Source: Heligmosomoides polygyrus polygyrus
Taxonomy: Eukaryota > Nematoda > Chromadorea > Rhabditida > Heligmosomidae
Assembly: GCA_947396885.1 (NCBI GenBank)
Contig: OX377202.1
Location: forward strand, 77,720,643-77,784,642
Direction: 5' to 3'
Length of the DNA stretch: 64,000 bases
How positions within the stretch are numbered: position 1 is the first letter of the stretch; each line of letters starts with the position of its first letter. Below are positions 47,350-59,350 of this stretch, piece by piece. Under the pieces are notes generated by a model. That model saw only the letters and a list, made by a program, of their open reading frames with translations. It searched no databases and was not told the DNA's origin. Position numbers and translations under genes: made by a program.

Positions 47350-50300
47350 GTCTCGTCGGGGTGGGTCTTGTTCGGAAAACTCTCAGTCGAAGCAAACAAA
47401 AACACTAGTCGCAGGAAACCGACCAAATAGTCCTCTAGAACACTGCGTCAGACCAAAGGACTGATGGAGGGTTCGTTTACTCTTCAGGAGTCGGTTAAGG
47501 TATCGCTTAAGTTTCCGTCTCGGTGTCGTGGGGGTGGGTCTTATTCGGAAAACTCTCAGTCGAAGCAAACTAAATATCGAGTCGCAGGAAACCAACCAAA
47601 TAGTCCTCCAGAACACTGCGTCAGACCAAAGGACTGATGGAGTGTTCGTTTACTCTTCAGGAGTCGGTTAAGGTATCGCTTAAGTTTCCGTCTCGGTGTC
47701 GTGGGGGTGGGTCTTATTCGGAAAACTCTCAGTCGAAGCAAACTAAATATCGAGTCGCAGGAAACCAACCAAATAGTCCTCCAGAACACTGCGTCAGACC
47801 AAAGGACTGATGGAGGGTTCGTTTACTCTTCAGGAGTCGGTTAAGGTATCGCTTAAGTTTCCGTCTCGGTGTCGTGGGGGTGGGTCTTGTTCGGAAATCT
47901 CTCAGTCGAAGCAAACTAAATATCGAGTCGCAGGAAACCGACCAAATAGTCCTCTAGAACACTACGTCAGACCAAAGGACTGATGGAGGGTTCGTTTACT
48001 CTTCAGGAGTCGGTTAAGGTATCGCTTAAGTTTCCGTCTCGGTGTCGTGGGGGTGGGTCTTGTTCGGAAAACTCTCAGTCGAAGCAAACTAAATATCGAG
48101 TCGCAGGAAACCAACCAAATAGTCCTCCAGAACACTGCGTCAGACCAAAGGACTGATGGAGTGTTCGTTTACTCTTCAGGAGTCGGTTAAGGTATCGCTT
48201 AAGTTTCCGTCTCGGTGTCGTGGGGGTGGGTCTTGTTCGGAAAACTCTCAGTCGAAGCAAACAAAAACACTAGTCGCAGGAAACCGACCAAATAGTCCTC
48301 TAGAACACTGCGTCAGACCAAAGGACTGATGGAGGGTTCATTTACTCTTCAGGAGTCGGTTAAGGTATCGCTTAAGTTTCCGTCTCGGTGTCGTGGGGGT
48401 GGGTCTTGTTCGGAAAACTCTCAGTCGAAGCAAACTAAATATCGAGTCGCAGGAAACCGACCAAATAGTCCTCTAGAACACTGCGTCAGACCAAAGGACT
48501 GATGGAGTGTTCGTTTACTCTTCAGGAGTCGGTTAAGGTATCGCTTAAGTTTCCGTCCCGGTGTCGTGGGGGTGGGTCTTGTTCGGAAAACTCTCAGTCG
48601 AAGCAAACAAAAACACTAGTCGCAGGAAACCGACCAAATAGTCCTCTAGAACACTGCGTCAGACCAAAGGACTGATGGAGTGTTCGTTTACTCTTCAGGA
48701 TTCGGTTAAGGTATCGCTTAAGTTTCCGTCTCGGTGTCGTGGGGGTGGGTCTTGTTCGGAGAACTCTCAGTCGAAGCAAACTAAATATCGAGTCGCAGGA
48801 AACCGATCAAATAGTCCTCTAGAACACTGCGTCAAACCAAGGACTGATGGAGGGTTTGTTTACTCTTCAGGAGTCGGTTAAGGTATCGCTTAAGTTTCCG
48901 TCTCGGTGTCGTGGGGGTGGGTCTTGTTCGGAAAACTCTCAGTCGAAGCAAACAAAAACACTAGTCGCAGGAAACCGACCAAATAGTCCTCTAGAACACT
49001 GCGTCAGACCAAAGGACTGATGGAGGGTTCGTTTACTCTTCAGGAGTCGGTTAAGGTATCGCTTAAGTTTCCGTCTCGTCGGGGTGGGTCTTGTTCGGAA
49101 AACTCTCAGTCGAAGCAAACAAAAACACTAGTCGCAGGAAACCGACCAAATAGTCCTCTAGAACACTGCGTCAGACCAAAGGACTGATGGAGGGTTCGTT
49201 TACTCTTCAGGAGTCGGTTAAGGTATCGCTTAAGTTTCCGTCTCGGTGTCGTGGGGGTGGGTCTTATTCGGAAAACTCTCAGTCGAAGCAAACTAAATAT
49301 CGAGTCGCAGGAAACCAACCAAATAGTCCTCCAGAACACTGCGTCAGACCAAAGGACTGATGGAGTGTTCGTTTACTCTTCAGGAGTCGGTTAAGGTATC
49401 GCTTAAGTTTCCGTCTCGGTGTCGTGGGGGTGGGTCTTATTCGGAAAACTCTCAGTCGAAGCAAACTAAATATCGAGTCGCAGGAAACCAACCAAATAGT
49501 CCTCCAGAACACTGCGTCAGACCAAAGGACTGATGGAGGGTTCGTTTACTCTTCAGGAGTCGGTTAAGGTATCGCTTAAGTTTCCGTCTCGGTGTCGTGG
49601 GGGTGGGTCTTGTTCGGAAATCTCTCAGTCGAAGCAAACTAAATATCGAGTCGCAGGAAACCGACCAAATAGTCCTCTAGAACACTACGTCAGACCAAAG
49701 GACTGATGGAGGGTTCGTTTACTCTTCAGGAGTCGGTTAAGGTATCGCTTAAGTTTCCGTCTCGGTGTCGTGGGGGTGGGTCTTGTTCGGAAAACTCTCA
49801 GTCGAAGCAAACTAAATATCGAGTCGCAGGAAACCAACCAAATAGTCCTCCAGAACACTGCGTCAGACCAAAGGACTGATGGAGTGTTCGTTTACTCTTC
49901 AGGAGTCGGTTAAGGTATCGCTTAAGTTTCCGTCTCGGTGTCGTGGGGGTGGGTCTTGTTCGGAAAACTCTCAGTCGAAGCAAACAAAAACACTAGTCGC
50001 AGGAAACCGACCAAATAGTCCTCTAGAACACTGCGTCAGACCAAAGGACTGATGGAGGGTTCATTTACTCTTCAGGAGTCGGTTAAGGTATCGCTTAAGT
50101 TTCCGTCTCGGTGTCGTGGGGGTGGGTCTTGTTCGGAAAACTCTCAGTCGAAGCAAACTAAATATCGAGTCGCAGGAAACCGACCAAATAGTCCTCTAGA
50201 ACACTGCGTCAGACCAAAGGACTGATGGAGTGTTCGTTTACTCTTCAGGAGTCGGTTAAGGTATCGCTTAAGTTTCCGTCTCGGTGTCGTGGGGGTGGGT

Positions 50301-50535
50301 CTTGTTCGGAAAACTCTCAGTCGAAGCAAACAAAAACACTAGTCGCAGGAAACCGATCAAATAGTCCTCTAGAACACTGCGTCAGACCAAAGGACTGATG
50401 GAGGGTTCATTTACTCTTCAGGAGTCGGTTAAGGTATCGCTTAAGTTTCCGTCTCGGTGTCGTGGGGGTGGGTCTTGTTCGGAAAACTCTCAGTCGAAGC
50501 AAACAAAAACACTAGTCGCAGGAAACCGATCAAAT
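47350..50535. repeat. 10-mer higher-order repeat (1723 bp), block 1
   Basis: Repeating markers in order: 6-bp deletion TCTCGTCGGGG (near 47355 and 49078), two TCTTATTCGG monomers, a GGAAATCTC monomer (near 47895 and 49618), then GAACACTACG (47957 and 49680). All recur at 1723 bp: ten monomers minus six bases minus one base. Most of the block is repeated about 8454 bp further on. No gene is present. Confidence 0.9.
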
Positions 50536-51051
50536 AGTCCTCTAGAACACTGCGTCAAACCAAGGACTGATGGAGGGTTTGTTTACTCTTCAGGAGTCGG
50601 TTAAGGTATCGCTTAAGTTTCCGTCTCGGTGTCGTGGGGGTGGGTCTTGTTCGGAAAACTCTCAGTCGAAGCAAACAAAAACACTAGTCGCAGGAAACCG
50701 ATCAAATAGTCCTCTAGAACACTGCGTCAAACCAAGGACTGATGGAGGGTTTGTTTACTCTTCAGGAGTCGGTTAAGGTATCGCTTAAGTTTCCGTCTCG
50801 GTGTCGTGGGGGTGGGTCTTGTTCGGAAAACTCTCAGTCGAAGCAAACAAAAACACTAGTCGCAGGAAACCGATCAAATAGTCCTCTAGAACACTGCGTC
50901 AAACCAAGGACTGATGGAGGGTTTGTTTACTCTTCAGGAGTCGGTTAAGGTATCGCTTAAGTTTCCGTCTCGGTGTCGTGGGGGTGGGTCTTGTTCGGAA
51001 AACTCTCAGTCGAAGCAAACAAAAACACTAGTCGCAGGAAACCGATCAAAT
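50536..51051. repeat. Three identical 172-bp monomers in a row
   Basis: Starts at 50536, 50708 and 50880; all carry CAAACCAAGG, GGGTTTG, CTCGG, cassette A and CCGATC, and I see no difference between them. A fourth follows with the same first half but cassette B. This is the purest monomeric run in the window. Confidence 0.9.
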
Positions 51052-54000
51052 AGTCCTCTAGAACACTGCGTCAAACCAAGGACTGATGGAGGGTTTGTTT
51101 ACTCTTCAGGAGTCGGTTAAGGTATCGCTTAAGTTTCCGTCTCGGTGTCGTGGGGGTGGGTCTTGTTCGGAAAACTCTCAGTCGAAGCAAACTAAATATC
51201 GAGTCGCAGGAAACCGACCAAATAGTCCTCCAGAACACTGCGTCAGACCAAAGGACTGATGGAGGGTTCGTTTACTCTTCAGGAGTCGGTTAAGGTATCG
51301 CTTAAGTTTCCGTCTCGGTGTCGTGGGGGTGGGTCTTGTTCGGAAAACTCTCAGTCGAAGCAAACTAAATATCGAGTCGCAGGAAATCGACCAAATAGTC
51401 CTCTAGAACACTGCGTCAAACCAAGGACTGATGGAGGGTTTGTTTACTCTTCAGGAGTCGGTTAAGGTATCGCTTAAGTTTCCGTCTCGGTGTCGTGGGG
51501 GTGGGTCTTGTTCGGAAAACTCTCAGTCGAAGCAAACAAAAACACTAGTCGCAGGAAACCGATCAAATAGTCCTCTAGAACACTGCGTCAAACCAAGGAC
51601 TGATGGAGGGTTTGTTTACTCTTCAGGAGTCGGTTAAGGTATCGCTTAAGTTTCCGTCTCGGTGTCGTGGGGGTGGGTCTTGTTCGGAAAACTCTCAGTC
51701 GAAGCAAACTAAATATCGAGTCGCAGGAAACCGACCAAATAGTCCTCCAGAACACTGCGTCAGACCAAAGGACTGATGGAGGGTTCGTTTACTCTTCAGG
51801 AGTCGGTTAAGGTATCGCTTAAGTTTCCGTCTCGGTGTCGTGGGGGTGGGTCTTGTTCGGAAAACTCTCAGTCGAAGCAAACAAAAACACTAGTCGCAGG
51901 AAATCGACCAAATAGTCCTCTAGAACACTGCGTCAGACCAAAGGACTGATGGAGGGTTCATTTACTCTTCAGGAGTCGGTTAAGGTATCGCTTAAGTTTC
52001 CGTCTCGGTGTCGTGGGGGTGGGTCTTGTTCGGAAAACTCTCAGTCGAAGCAAACAAAAACACTAGTCGCAGGAAACCGACCAAATAGTCCTCTAGAACA
52101 CTGCGTCAGACCAAAGGACTGATGGAGGGTTCATTTACTCTTCAGGAGTCGGTTAAGGTATCGCTTAAGTTTCCGTCTCGGTGTCGTGGGGGTGGGTCTT
52201 GTTCGGAAAACTCTCAGTCGAAGCAAACTAAATATCGAGTCGCAGGAAACCGACCAAATAGTCCTCCAGAACACTGCGTCAGACCAAAGGACTGATGGAG
52301 GGTTCGTTTACTCTTCAGGAGTCGGTTAAGGTATCGCTTAAGTTTCCGTCTCGGTGTCGTGGGGGTGGGTCTTGTTCGGAAAACTCTCAGTCGAAGCAAA
52401 CAAAAACACTAGTCGCAGGAAATCGACCAAATAGTCCTCTAGAACACTGCGTCAGACCAAAGGACTGATGGAGGGTTCATTTACTCTTCAGGAGTCGGTT
52501 AAGGTATCGCTTAAGTTTCCGTCTCGGTGTCGTGGGGGTGGGTCTTGTTCGGAAAACTCTCAGTCGAAGCAAACTAAATATCGAGTCGCAGGAAACCGAC
52601 CAAATAGTCCTCTAGAACACTGCGTCAGACCAAAGGACTGATGGAGGGTTCGTTTACTCTTCAGGAGTCGGTTAAGGTATCGCTTAAGTTTCCGTCTCGG
52701 TGTCGTGGGGGTGGGTCTTGTTCGGAAAACTCTCAGTCGAAGCAAACTAAATATCGAGTCGCAGGAAACCGACCAAATAGTCCTCCAGAACACTGCGTCA
52801 GACCAAAGGACTGATGGAGTGTTCGTTTACTCTTCAGGAGTCGGTTAAGGTATCGCTTAAGTTTCCGTCTCGGTGTCGTGGGGGTGGGTCTTGTTCGGAA
52901 AACTCTCAGTCGAAGCAAACAAAAACACTAGTCGCAGGAAATCGACCAAATAGTCCTCCAGAACACTGCGTCAGACCAAAGGACTGATGGAGGGTTCGTT
53001 TACTCTTCAGGAGTCGGTTAAGGTATCGCTTAAGTTTCCGTCTCGGTGTCGTGGGGGTGGGTCTTGTTCGGAAAACCCTCAGTCGAAGCAAACAAAAACA
53101 CTAGTCGCAGGAAATCGACCAAATAGTCCTCTAGAACACTGCGTCAGACCAAAGGACTGATGGAGGGTTCATTTACTCTTCAGGAGTCGGTTAAGGTATC
53201 GCTTAAGTTTCCGTCTCGGTGTCGTGGGGGTGGGTCTTGTTCGGAAAACTCTCAGTCGAAGCAAACAAAAACACTAGTCGCAGGAAACCGACCAAATAGT
53301 CCTCTAGAACACTGCGTCAGACCAAAGGACTGATGGAGGGTTCATTTACTCTTCAGGAGTCGGTTAAGGTATCGCTTAAGTTTCCGTCTCGGTGTCGTGG
53401 GGGTGGGTCTTGTTCGGAAAACTCTCAGTCGAAGCAAACTAAATATCGAGTCGCAGGAAACCGACCAAATAGTCCTCCAGAACACTGCGTCAGACCAAAG
53501 GACTGATGGAGGGTTCGTTTACTCTTCAGGAGTCGGTTAAGGTATCGCTTAAGTTTCCGTCTCGGTGTCGTGGGGGTGGGTCTTGTTCGGAAAACTCTCA
53601 GTCGAAGCAAACAAAAACACTAGTCGCAGGAAATCGACCAAATAGTCCTCTAGAACACTGCGTCAGACCAAAGGACTGATGGAGGGTTCATTTACTCTTC
53701 AGGAGTCGGTTAAGGTATCGCTTAAGTTTCCGTCTCGGTGTCGTGGGGGTGGGTCTTGTTCGGAAAACTCTCAGTCGAAGCAAACTAAATATCGAGTCGC
53801 AGGAAACCGACCAAATAGTCCTCTAGAACACTGCGTCAGACCAAAGGACTGATGGAGGGTTCGTTTACTCTTCAGGAGTCGGTTAAGGTATCGCTTAAGT
53901 TTCCGTCTCGGTGTCGTGGGGGTGGGTCTTGTTCGGAAAACTCTCAGTCGAAGCAAACTAAATATCGAGTCGCAGGAAACCGACCAAATAGTCCTCCAGA

Positions 54001-55649
54001 ACACTGCGTCAGATCAAAGGACTGATGGAGTGTTCGTTTACTCTTCAGGAGTCGGTTAAGGTATCGCTTAAGTTTCCGTCTCGGTGTCGTGGGGGTGGGT
54101 CTTGTTCGGAAAACTCTCAGTCGAAGCAAACAAAAACACTAGTCGCAGGAAATCGACCAAATAGTCCTCTAGAACACTGCGTCAGACCAAAGGACTGATG
54201 GAGGGTTCGTTTACTCTTCAGGAGTCGGTTAAGGTATCGCTTAAGTTTCCGTCTCGGTGTCGTGGGGGTGGGTCTTGTTCGGAAAACTCTCAGTCGAAGC
54301 AAACAAAAACACTAGTCGCAGGAAACCGATCAAATAGTCCTCTAGAACACTGCGTCAAACCAAGGACTGATGGAGGGTTCGTTTACTCTTCAGGAGTCGG
54401 TTAAGGTATCGCTTAAGTTTCCGTCTCGGTGTCGTGGGGGTGGGTCTTGTTCGGAAAACTCTCAGTCGAAGCAAACAAAAACACTAGTCGCAGGAAATCG
54501 ACCAAATAGTCCTCCAGAACACTGCGTCAGACCAAAGGACTGATGGAGTGTTCGTTTACTCTTCAGGAGTCGGTTAAGGTATCGCTTAAGTTTCCGTCTC
54601 GGTGTCGTGGGGGTGGGTCTTGTTCGGAAAACTCTCAGTCGAAGCAAACTAAATATCGAGTCGCAGGAAACCGATCAAATAGTCCTCTAGAACACTGCGT
54701 CAAACCAAGGACTGATGGAGGGTTTGTTTACTCTTCAGGAGTCGGTTAAGGTATCGCTTAAGTTTCCGTCTCGGTGTCGTGGGGGTGGGTCTTGTTCGGA
54801 AAACTCTCAGTCGAAGCAAACAAAAACACTAGTCGCAGCAAACCGACCAAATAGTCCTCTAGAACACTGCGTCAGACCAAAGGACTGATGGAGTGTTCGT
54901 TTACTCTTCAGGATTCGGTTAAGGTATCGCTTAAGTTTCCGTCTCGGTGTCGTGGGGGTGGGTCTTGTTCGGAAAACTCTCAGTCGAAGCAAACTAAATA
55001 TCGAGTCGCAGGAAACCGACCAAATAGTCCTCTAGAACACTGCGTCAGACCAAAGGACTGATGGAGTGTTCGTTTACTCTTCAGGAGTCGGTTAAGGTAT
55101 CGCTTAAGTTTCCGTCTCGGTGTCGTGGGGGTGGGTCTTGTTCGGAAAACTCTCAGTCGAAGCAAACAAAAACACTAGTGCAGGAAACCGATCAAATAGT
55201 CCTCTAGAACACTGCGTCAAACCAAGGACTGATGGAGGGTTTGTTTACTCTTCAGGAGTCGGTTAAGGTATCGCTTAAGTTTCCGTCCCGGTGTCGTGGG
55301 GGTGGGTCTTGTTCGGAAAACTCTCAGTCGAAGCAAACAAAAACACTAGTCGCAGGAAACCGACCAAATATTTCTCTAGAACACTGCGTCAGACCAAAGG
55401 ACTGATGGAGTGTTCGTTTACTCTTCAGGATTCGGTTAAGGTATCGCTTAAGTTTCCGTCTCGGTGTCGTGGGGGTGGGTCTTGTTCGGAGAACTCTCAG
55501 TCGAAGCAAACTAAATATCGAGTCGCAGGAAACCAACCAAATAGTCCTCCAGAACACTGCGTCAGACCAAAGGACTGATGGAGTGTTCGTTTACTCTTCA
55601 GGAGTCGGTTAAGGTATCGCTTAAGTTTCCGTCTCGGTGTCGTGGGGGT
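51052..55649. repeat. Satellite array rich in AAATCGACC and GGGTTCATT
   Basis: Continuous monomers with AAATCGACC common (for example near 51384, 51901, 52420, 52939 and 53112). A 1211-bp (7-monomer) spacing is seen between related blocks starting near 52214 and 53425. Toward the end the monomers are more damaged: GCAGCAAACC near 54837, a 1-bp loss in CACTAGTGCAGG near 55178, and AAATATTTCTC in place of AAATAGTCCTC near 55368. No gene is present. Confidence 0.95.
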
Positions 55650-58600
55650 GGGTCTTGTTCGGAAAACTCTCAGTCGAAGCAAACTAAATATCGAGTCGCA
55701 GGAAACCGACCAAATAGTCCTCCAGAACACTGCGTCAGACCAAAGGACTGATGGAGGGTTCGTTTACTCTTCAGGAGTCGGTTAAGGTATCGCTTAAGTT
55801 TCCGTCTCGTCGGGGTGGGTCTTGTTCGGAAAACTCTCAGTCGAAGCAAACAAAAACACTAGTCGCAGGAAACCGACCAAATAGTCCTCTAGAACACTGC
55901 GTCAGACCAAAGGACTGATGGAGGGTTCGTTTACTCTTCAGGAGTCGGTTAAGGTATCGCTTAAGTTTCCGTCTCGGTGTCGTGGGGGTGGGTCTTATTC
56001 GGAAAACTCTCAGTCGAAGCAAACTAAATATCGAGTCGCAGGAAACCAACCAAATAGTCCTCCAGAACACTGCGTCAGACCAAAGGACTGATGGAGTGTT
56101 CGTTTACTCTTCAGGAGTCGGTTAAGGTATCGCTTAAGTTTCCGTCTCGGTGTCGTGGGGGTGGGTCTTATTCGGAAAACTCTCAGTCGAAGCAAACTAA
56201 ATATCGAGTCGCAGGAAACCAACCAAATAGTCCTCCAGAACACTGCGTCAGACCAAAGGACTGATGGAGGGTTCGTTTACTCTTCAGGAGTCGGTTAAGG
56301 TATCGCTTAAGTTTCCGTCTCGGTGTCGTGGGGGTGGGTCTTGTTCGGAAATCTCTCAGTCGAAGCAAACTAAATATCGAGTCGCAGGAAACCGACCAAA
56401 TAGTCCTCTAGAACACTACGTCAGACCAAAGGACTGATGGAGGGTTCGTTTACTCTTCAGGAGTCGGTTAAGGTATCGCTTAAGTTTCCGTCTCGGTGTC
56501 GTGGGGGTGGGTCTTGTTCGGAAAACTCTCAGTCGAAGCAAACTAAATATCGAGTCGCAGGAAACCAACCAAATAGTCCTCCAGAACACTGCGTCAGACC
56601 AAAGGACTGATGGAGTGTTCGTTTACTCTTCAGGAGTCGGTTAAGGTATCGCTTAAGTTTCCGTCTCGGTGTCGTGGGGGTGGGTCTTGTTCGGAAAACT
56701 CTCAGTCGAAGCAAACTAAATATCGAGTCGCAGGAAACCGACCAAATAGTCCTCCAGAACACTGCGTCAGACCAAAGGACTGATGGAGGGTTCGTTTACT
56801 CTTCAGGAGTCGGTTAAGGTATCGCTTAAGTTTCCGTCTCGGTGTCGTGGGGGTGGGTCTTATTCGGAAAACTCTCAGTCGAAGCAAACTAAATATCGAG
56901 TCGCAGGAAACCAACCAAATAGTCCTCCAGAACACTGCGTCAGACCAAAGGACTGATGGAGTGTTCGTTTACTCTTCAGGAGTCGGTTAAGGTATCGCTT
57001 AAGTTTCCGTCTCGGTGTCGTGGGGGTGGGTCTTGTTCGGAAATCTCTCAGTCGAAGCAAACTAAATATCGAGTCGCAGGAAACCGACCAAATAGTCCTC
57101 TAGAACACTACGTCAGACCAAAGGACTGATGGAGGGTTCGTTTACTCTTCAGGAGTCGGTTAAGGTATCGCTTAAGTTTCCGTCTCGGTGTCGTGGGGGT
57201 GGGTCTTGTTCGGAAAACTCTCAGTCGAAGCAAACTAAATATCGAGTCGCAGGAAACCAACCAAATAGTCCTCCAGAACACTGCGTCAGACCAAAGGACT
57301 GATGGAGTGTTCGTTTACTCTTCAGGAGTCGGTTAAGGTATCGCTTAAGTTTCCGTCTCGGTGTCGTGGGGGTGGGTCTTGTTCGGAAAACTCTCAGTCG
57401 AAGCAAACTAAATATCGAGTCGCAGGAAACCGACCAAATAGTCCTCCAGAACACTGCGTCAGACCAAAGGACTGATGGAGGGTTCGTTTACTCTTCAGGA
57501 GTCGGTTAAGGTATCGCTTAAGTTTCCGTCTCGTCGGGGTGGGTCTTGTTCGGAAAACTCTCAGTCGAAGCAAACAAAAACACTAGTCGCAGGAAACCGA
57601 CCAAATAGTCCTCTAGAACACTGCGTCAGACCAAAGGACTGATGGAGGGTTCGTTTACTCTTCAGGAGTCGGTTAAGGTATCGCTTAAGTTTCCGTCTCG
57701 GTGTCGTGGGGGTGGGTCTTATTCGGAAAACTCTCAGTCGAAGCAAACTAAATATCGAGTCGCAGGAAACCAACCAAATAGTCCTCCAGAACACTGCGTC
57801 AGACCAAAGGACTGATGGAGTGTTCGTTTACTCTTCAGGAGTCGGTTAAGGTATCGCTTAAGTTTCCGTCTCGGTGTCGTGGGGGTGGGTCTTATTCGGA
57901 AAACTCTCAGTCGAAGCAAACTAAATATCGAGTCGCAGGAAACCAACCAAATAGTCCTCCAGAACACTGCGTCAGACCAAAGGACTGATGGAGGGTTCGT
58001 TTACTCTTCAGGAGTCGGTTAAGGTATCGCTTAAGTTTCCGTCTCGGTGTCGTGGGGGTGGGTCTTGTTCGGAAATCTCTCAGTCGAAGCAAACTAAATA
58101 TCGAGTCGCAGGAAACCGACCAAATAGTCCTCTAGAACACTACGTCAGACCAAAGGACTGATGGAGGGTTCGTTTACTCTTCAGGAGTCGGTTAAGGTAT
58201 CGCTTAAGTTTCCGTCTCGGTGTCGTGGGGGTGGGTCTTGTTCGGAAAACTCTCAGTCGAAGCAAACTAAATATCGAGTCGCAGGAAACCAACCAAATAG
58301 TCCTCCAGAACACTGCGTCAGACCAAAGGACTGATGGAGTGTTCGTTTACTCTTCAGGAGTCGGTTAAGGTATCGCTTAAGTTTCCGTCTCGGTGTCGTG
58401 GGGGTGGGTCTTGTTCGGAAAACTCTCAGTCGAAGCAAACAAAAACACTAGTCGCAGGAAACCGACCAAATAGTCCTCTAGAACACTGCGTCAGACCAAA
58501 GGACTGATGGAGGGTTCATTTACTCTTCAGGAGTCGGTTAAGGTATCGCTTAAGTTTCCGTCTCGGTGTCGTGGGGGTGGGTCTTGTTCGGAAAACTCTC

Positions 58601-59350
58601 AGTCGAAGCAAACTAAATATCGAGTCGCAGGAAACCGACCAAATAGTCCTCTAGAACACTGCGTCAGACCAAAGGACTGATGGAGTGTTCGTTTACTCTT
58701 CAGGAGTCGGTTAAGGTATCGCTTAAGTTTCCGTCTCGGTGTCGTGGGGGTGGGTCTTGTTCGGAAAACTCTCAGTCGAAGCAAACAAAAACACTAGTCG
58801 CAGGAAATCGACCAAATAGTCCTCTAGAACACTGCGTCAAACCAAGGACTGATGGAGGGTTTGTTTACTCTTCAGGAGTCGGTTAAGGTATCGCTTAAGT
58901 TTCCGTCTCGGTGTCGTGGGGGTGGGTCTTGTTCGGAAAACTCTCAGTCGAAGCAAACAAAAACACTAGTCGCAGGAAACCGATCAAATAGTCCTCTAGA
59001 ACACTGCGTCAAACCAAGGACTGATGGAGGGTTTGTTTACTCTTCAGGAGTCGGTTAAGGTATCGCTTAAGTTTCCGTCTCGGTGTCGTGGGGGTGGGTC
59101 TTGTTCGGAAAACTCTCAGTCGAAGCAAACAAAAACACTAGTCGCAGGAAATCGACCAAATAGTCCTCTAGAACACTGCGTCAAACCAAGGACTGATGGA
59201 GGGTTTGTTTACTCTTCAGGAGTCGGTTAAGGTATCGCTTAAGTTTCCGTCTCGGTGTCGTGGGGGTGGGTCTTGTTCGGAAAACTCTCAGTCGAAGCAA
59301 ACAAAAACACTAGTCGCAGGAAACCGATCAAATAGTCCTCTAGAACACTG
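55650..59350. repeat. 10-mer higher-order repeat (1724 bp), block 2, copy of the 47.2-50.9 kb block
   Basis: Same marker order as block 1: 6-bp deletion (near 55808 and 57533), TCTTATTCGG monomers, GGAAATCTC (near 56351, 57043 and 58075), GAACACTACG (56411, 57103 and 58135). The period is 1724 bp, with an additional internal 4-mer spacing of 692 bp. It aligns to block 1 at an offset of 8454-8455 bp until about 59.3 kb, where the run of 172-bp monomers is one copy shorter. Confidence 0.9.
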
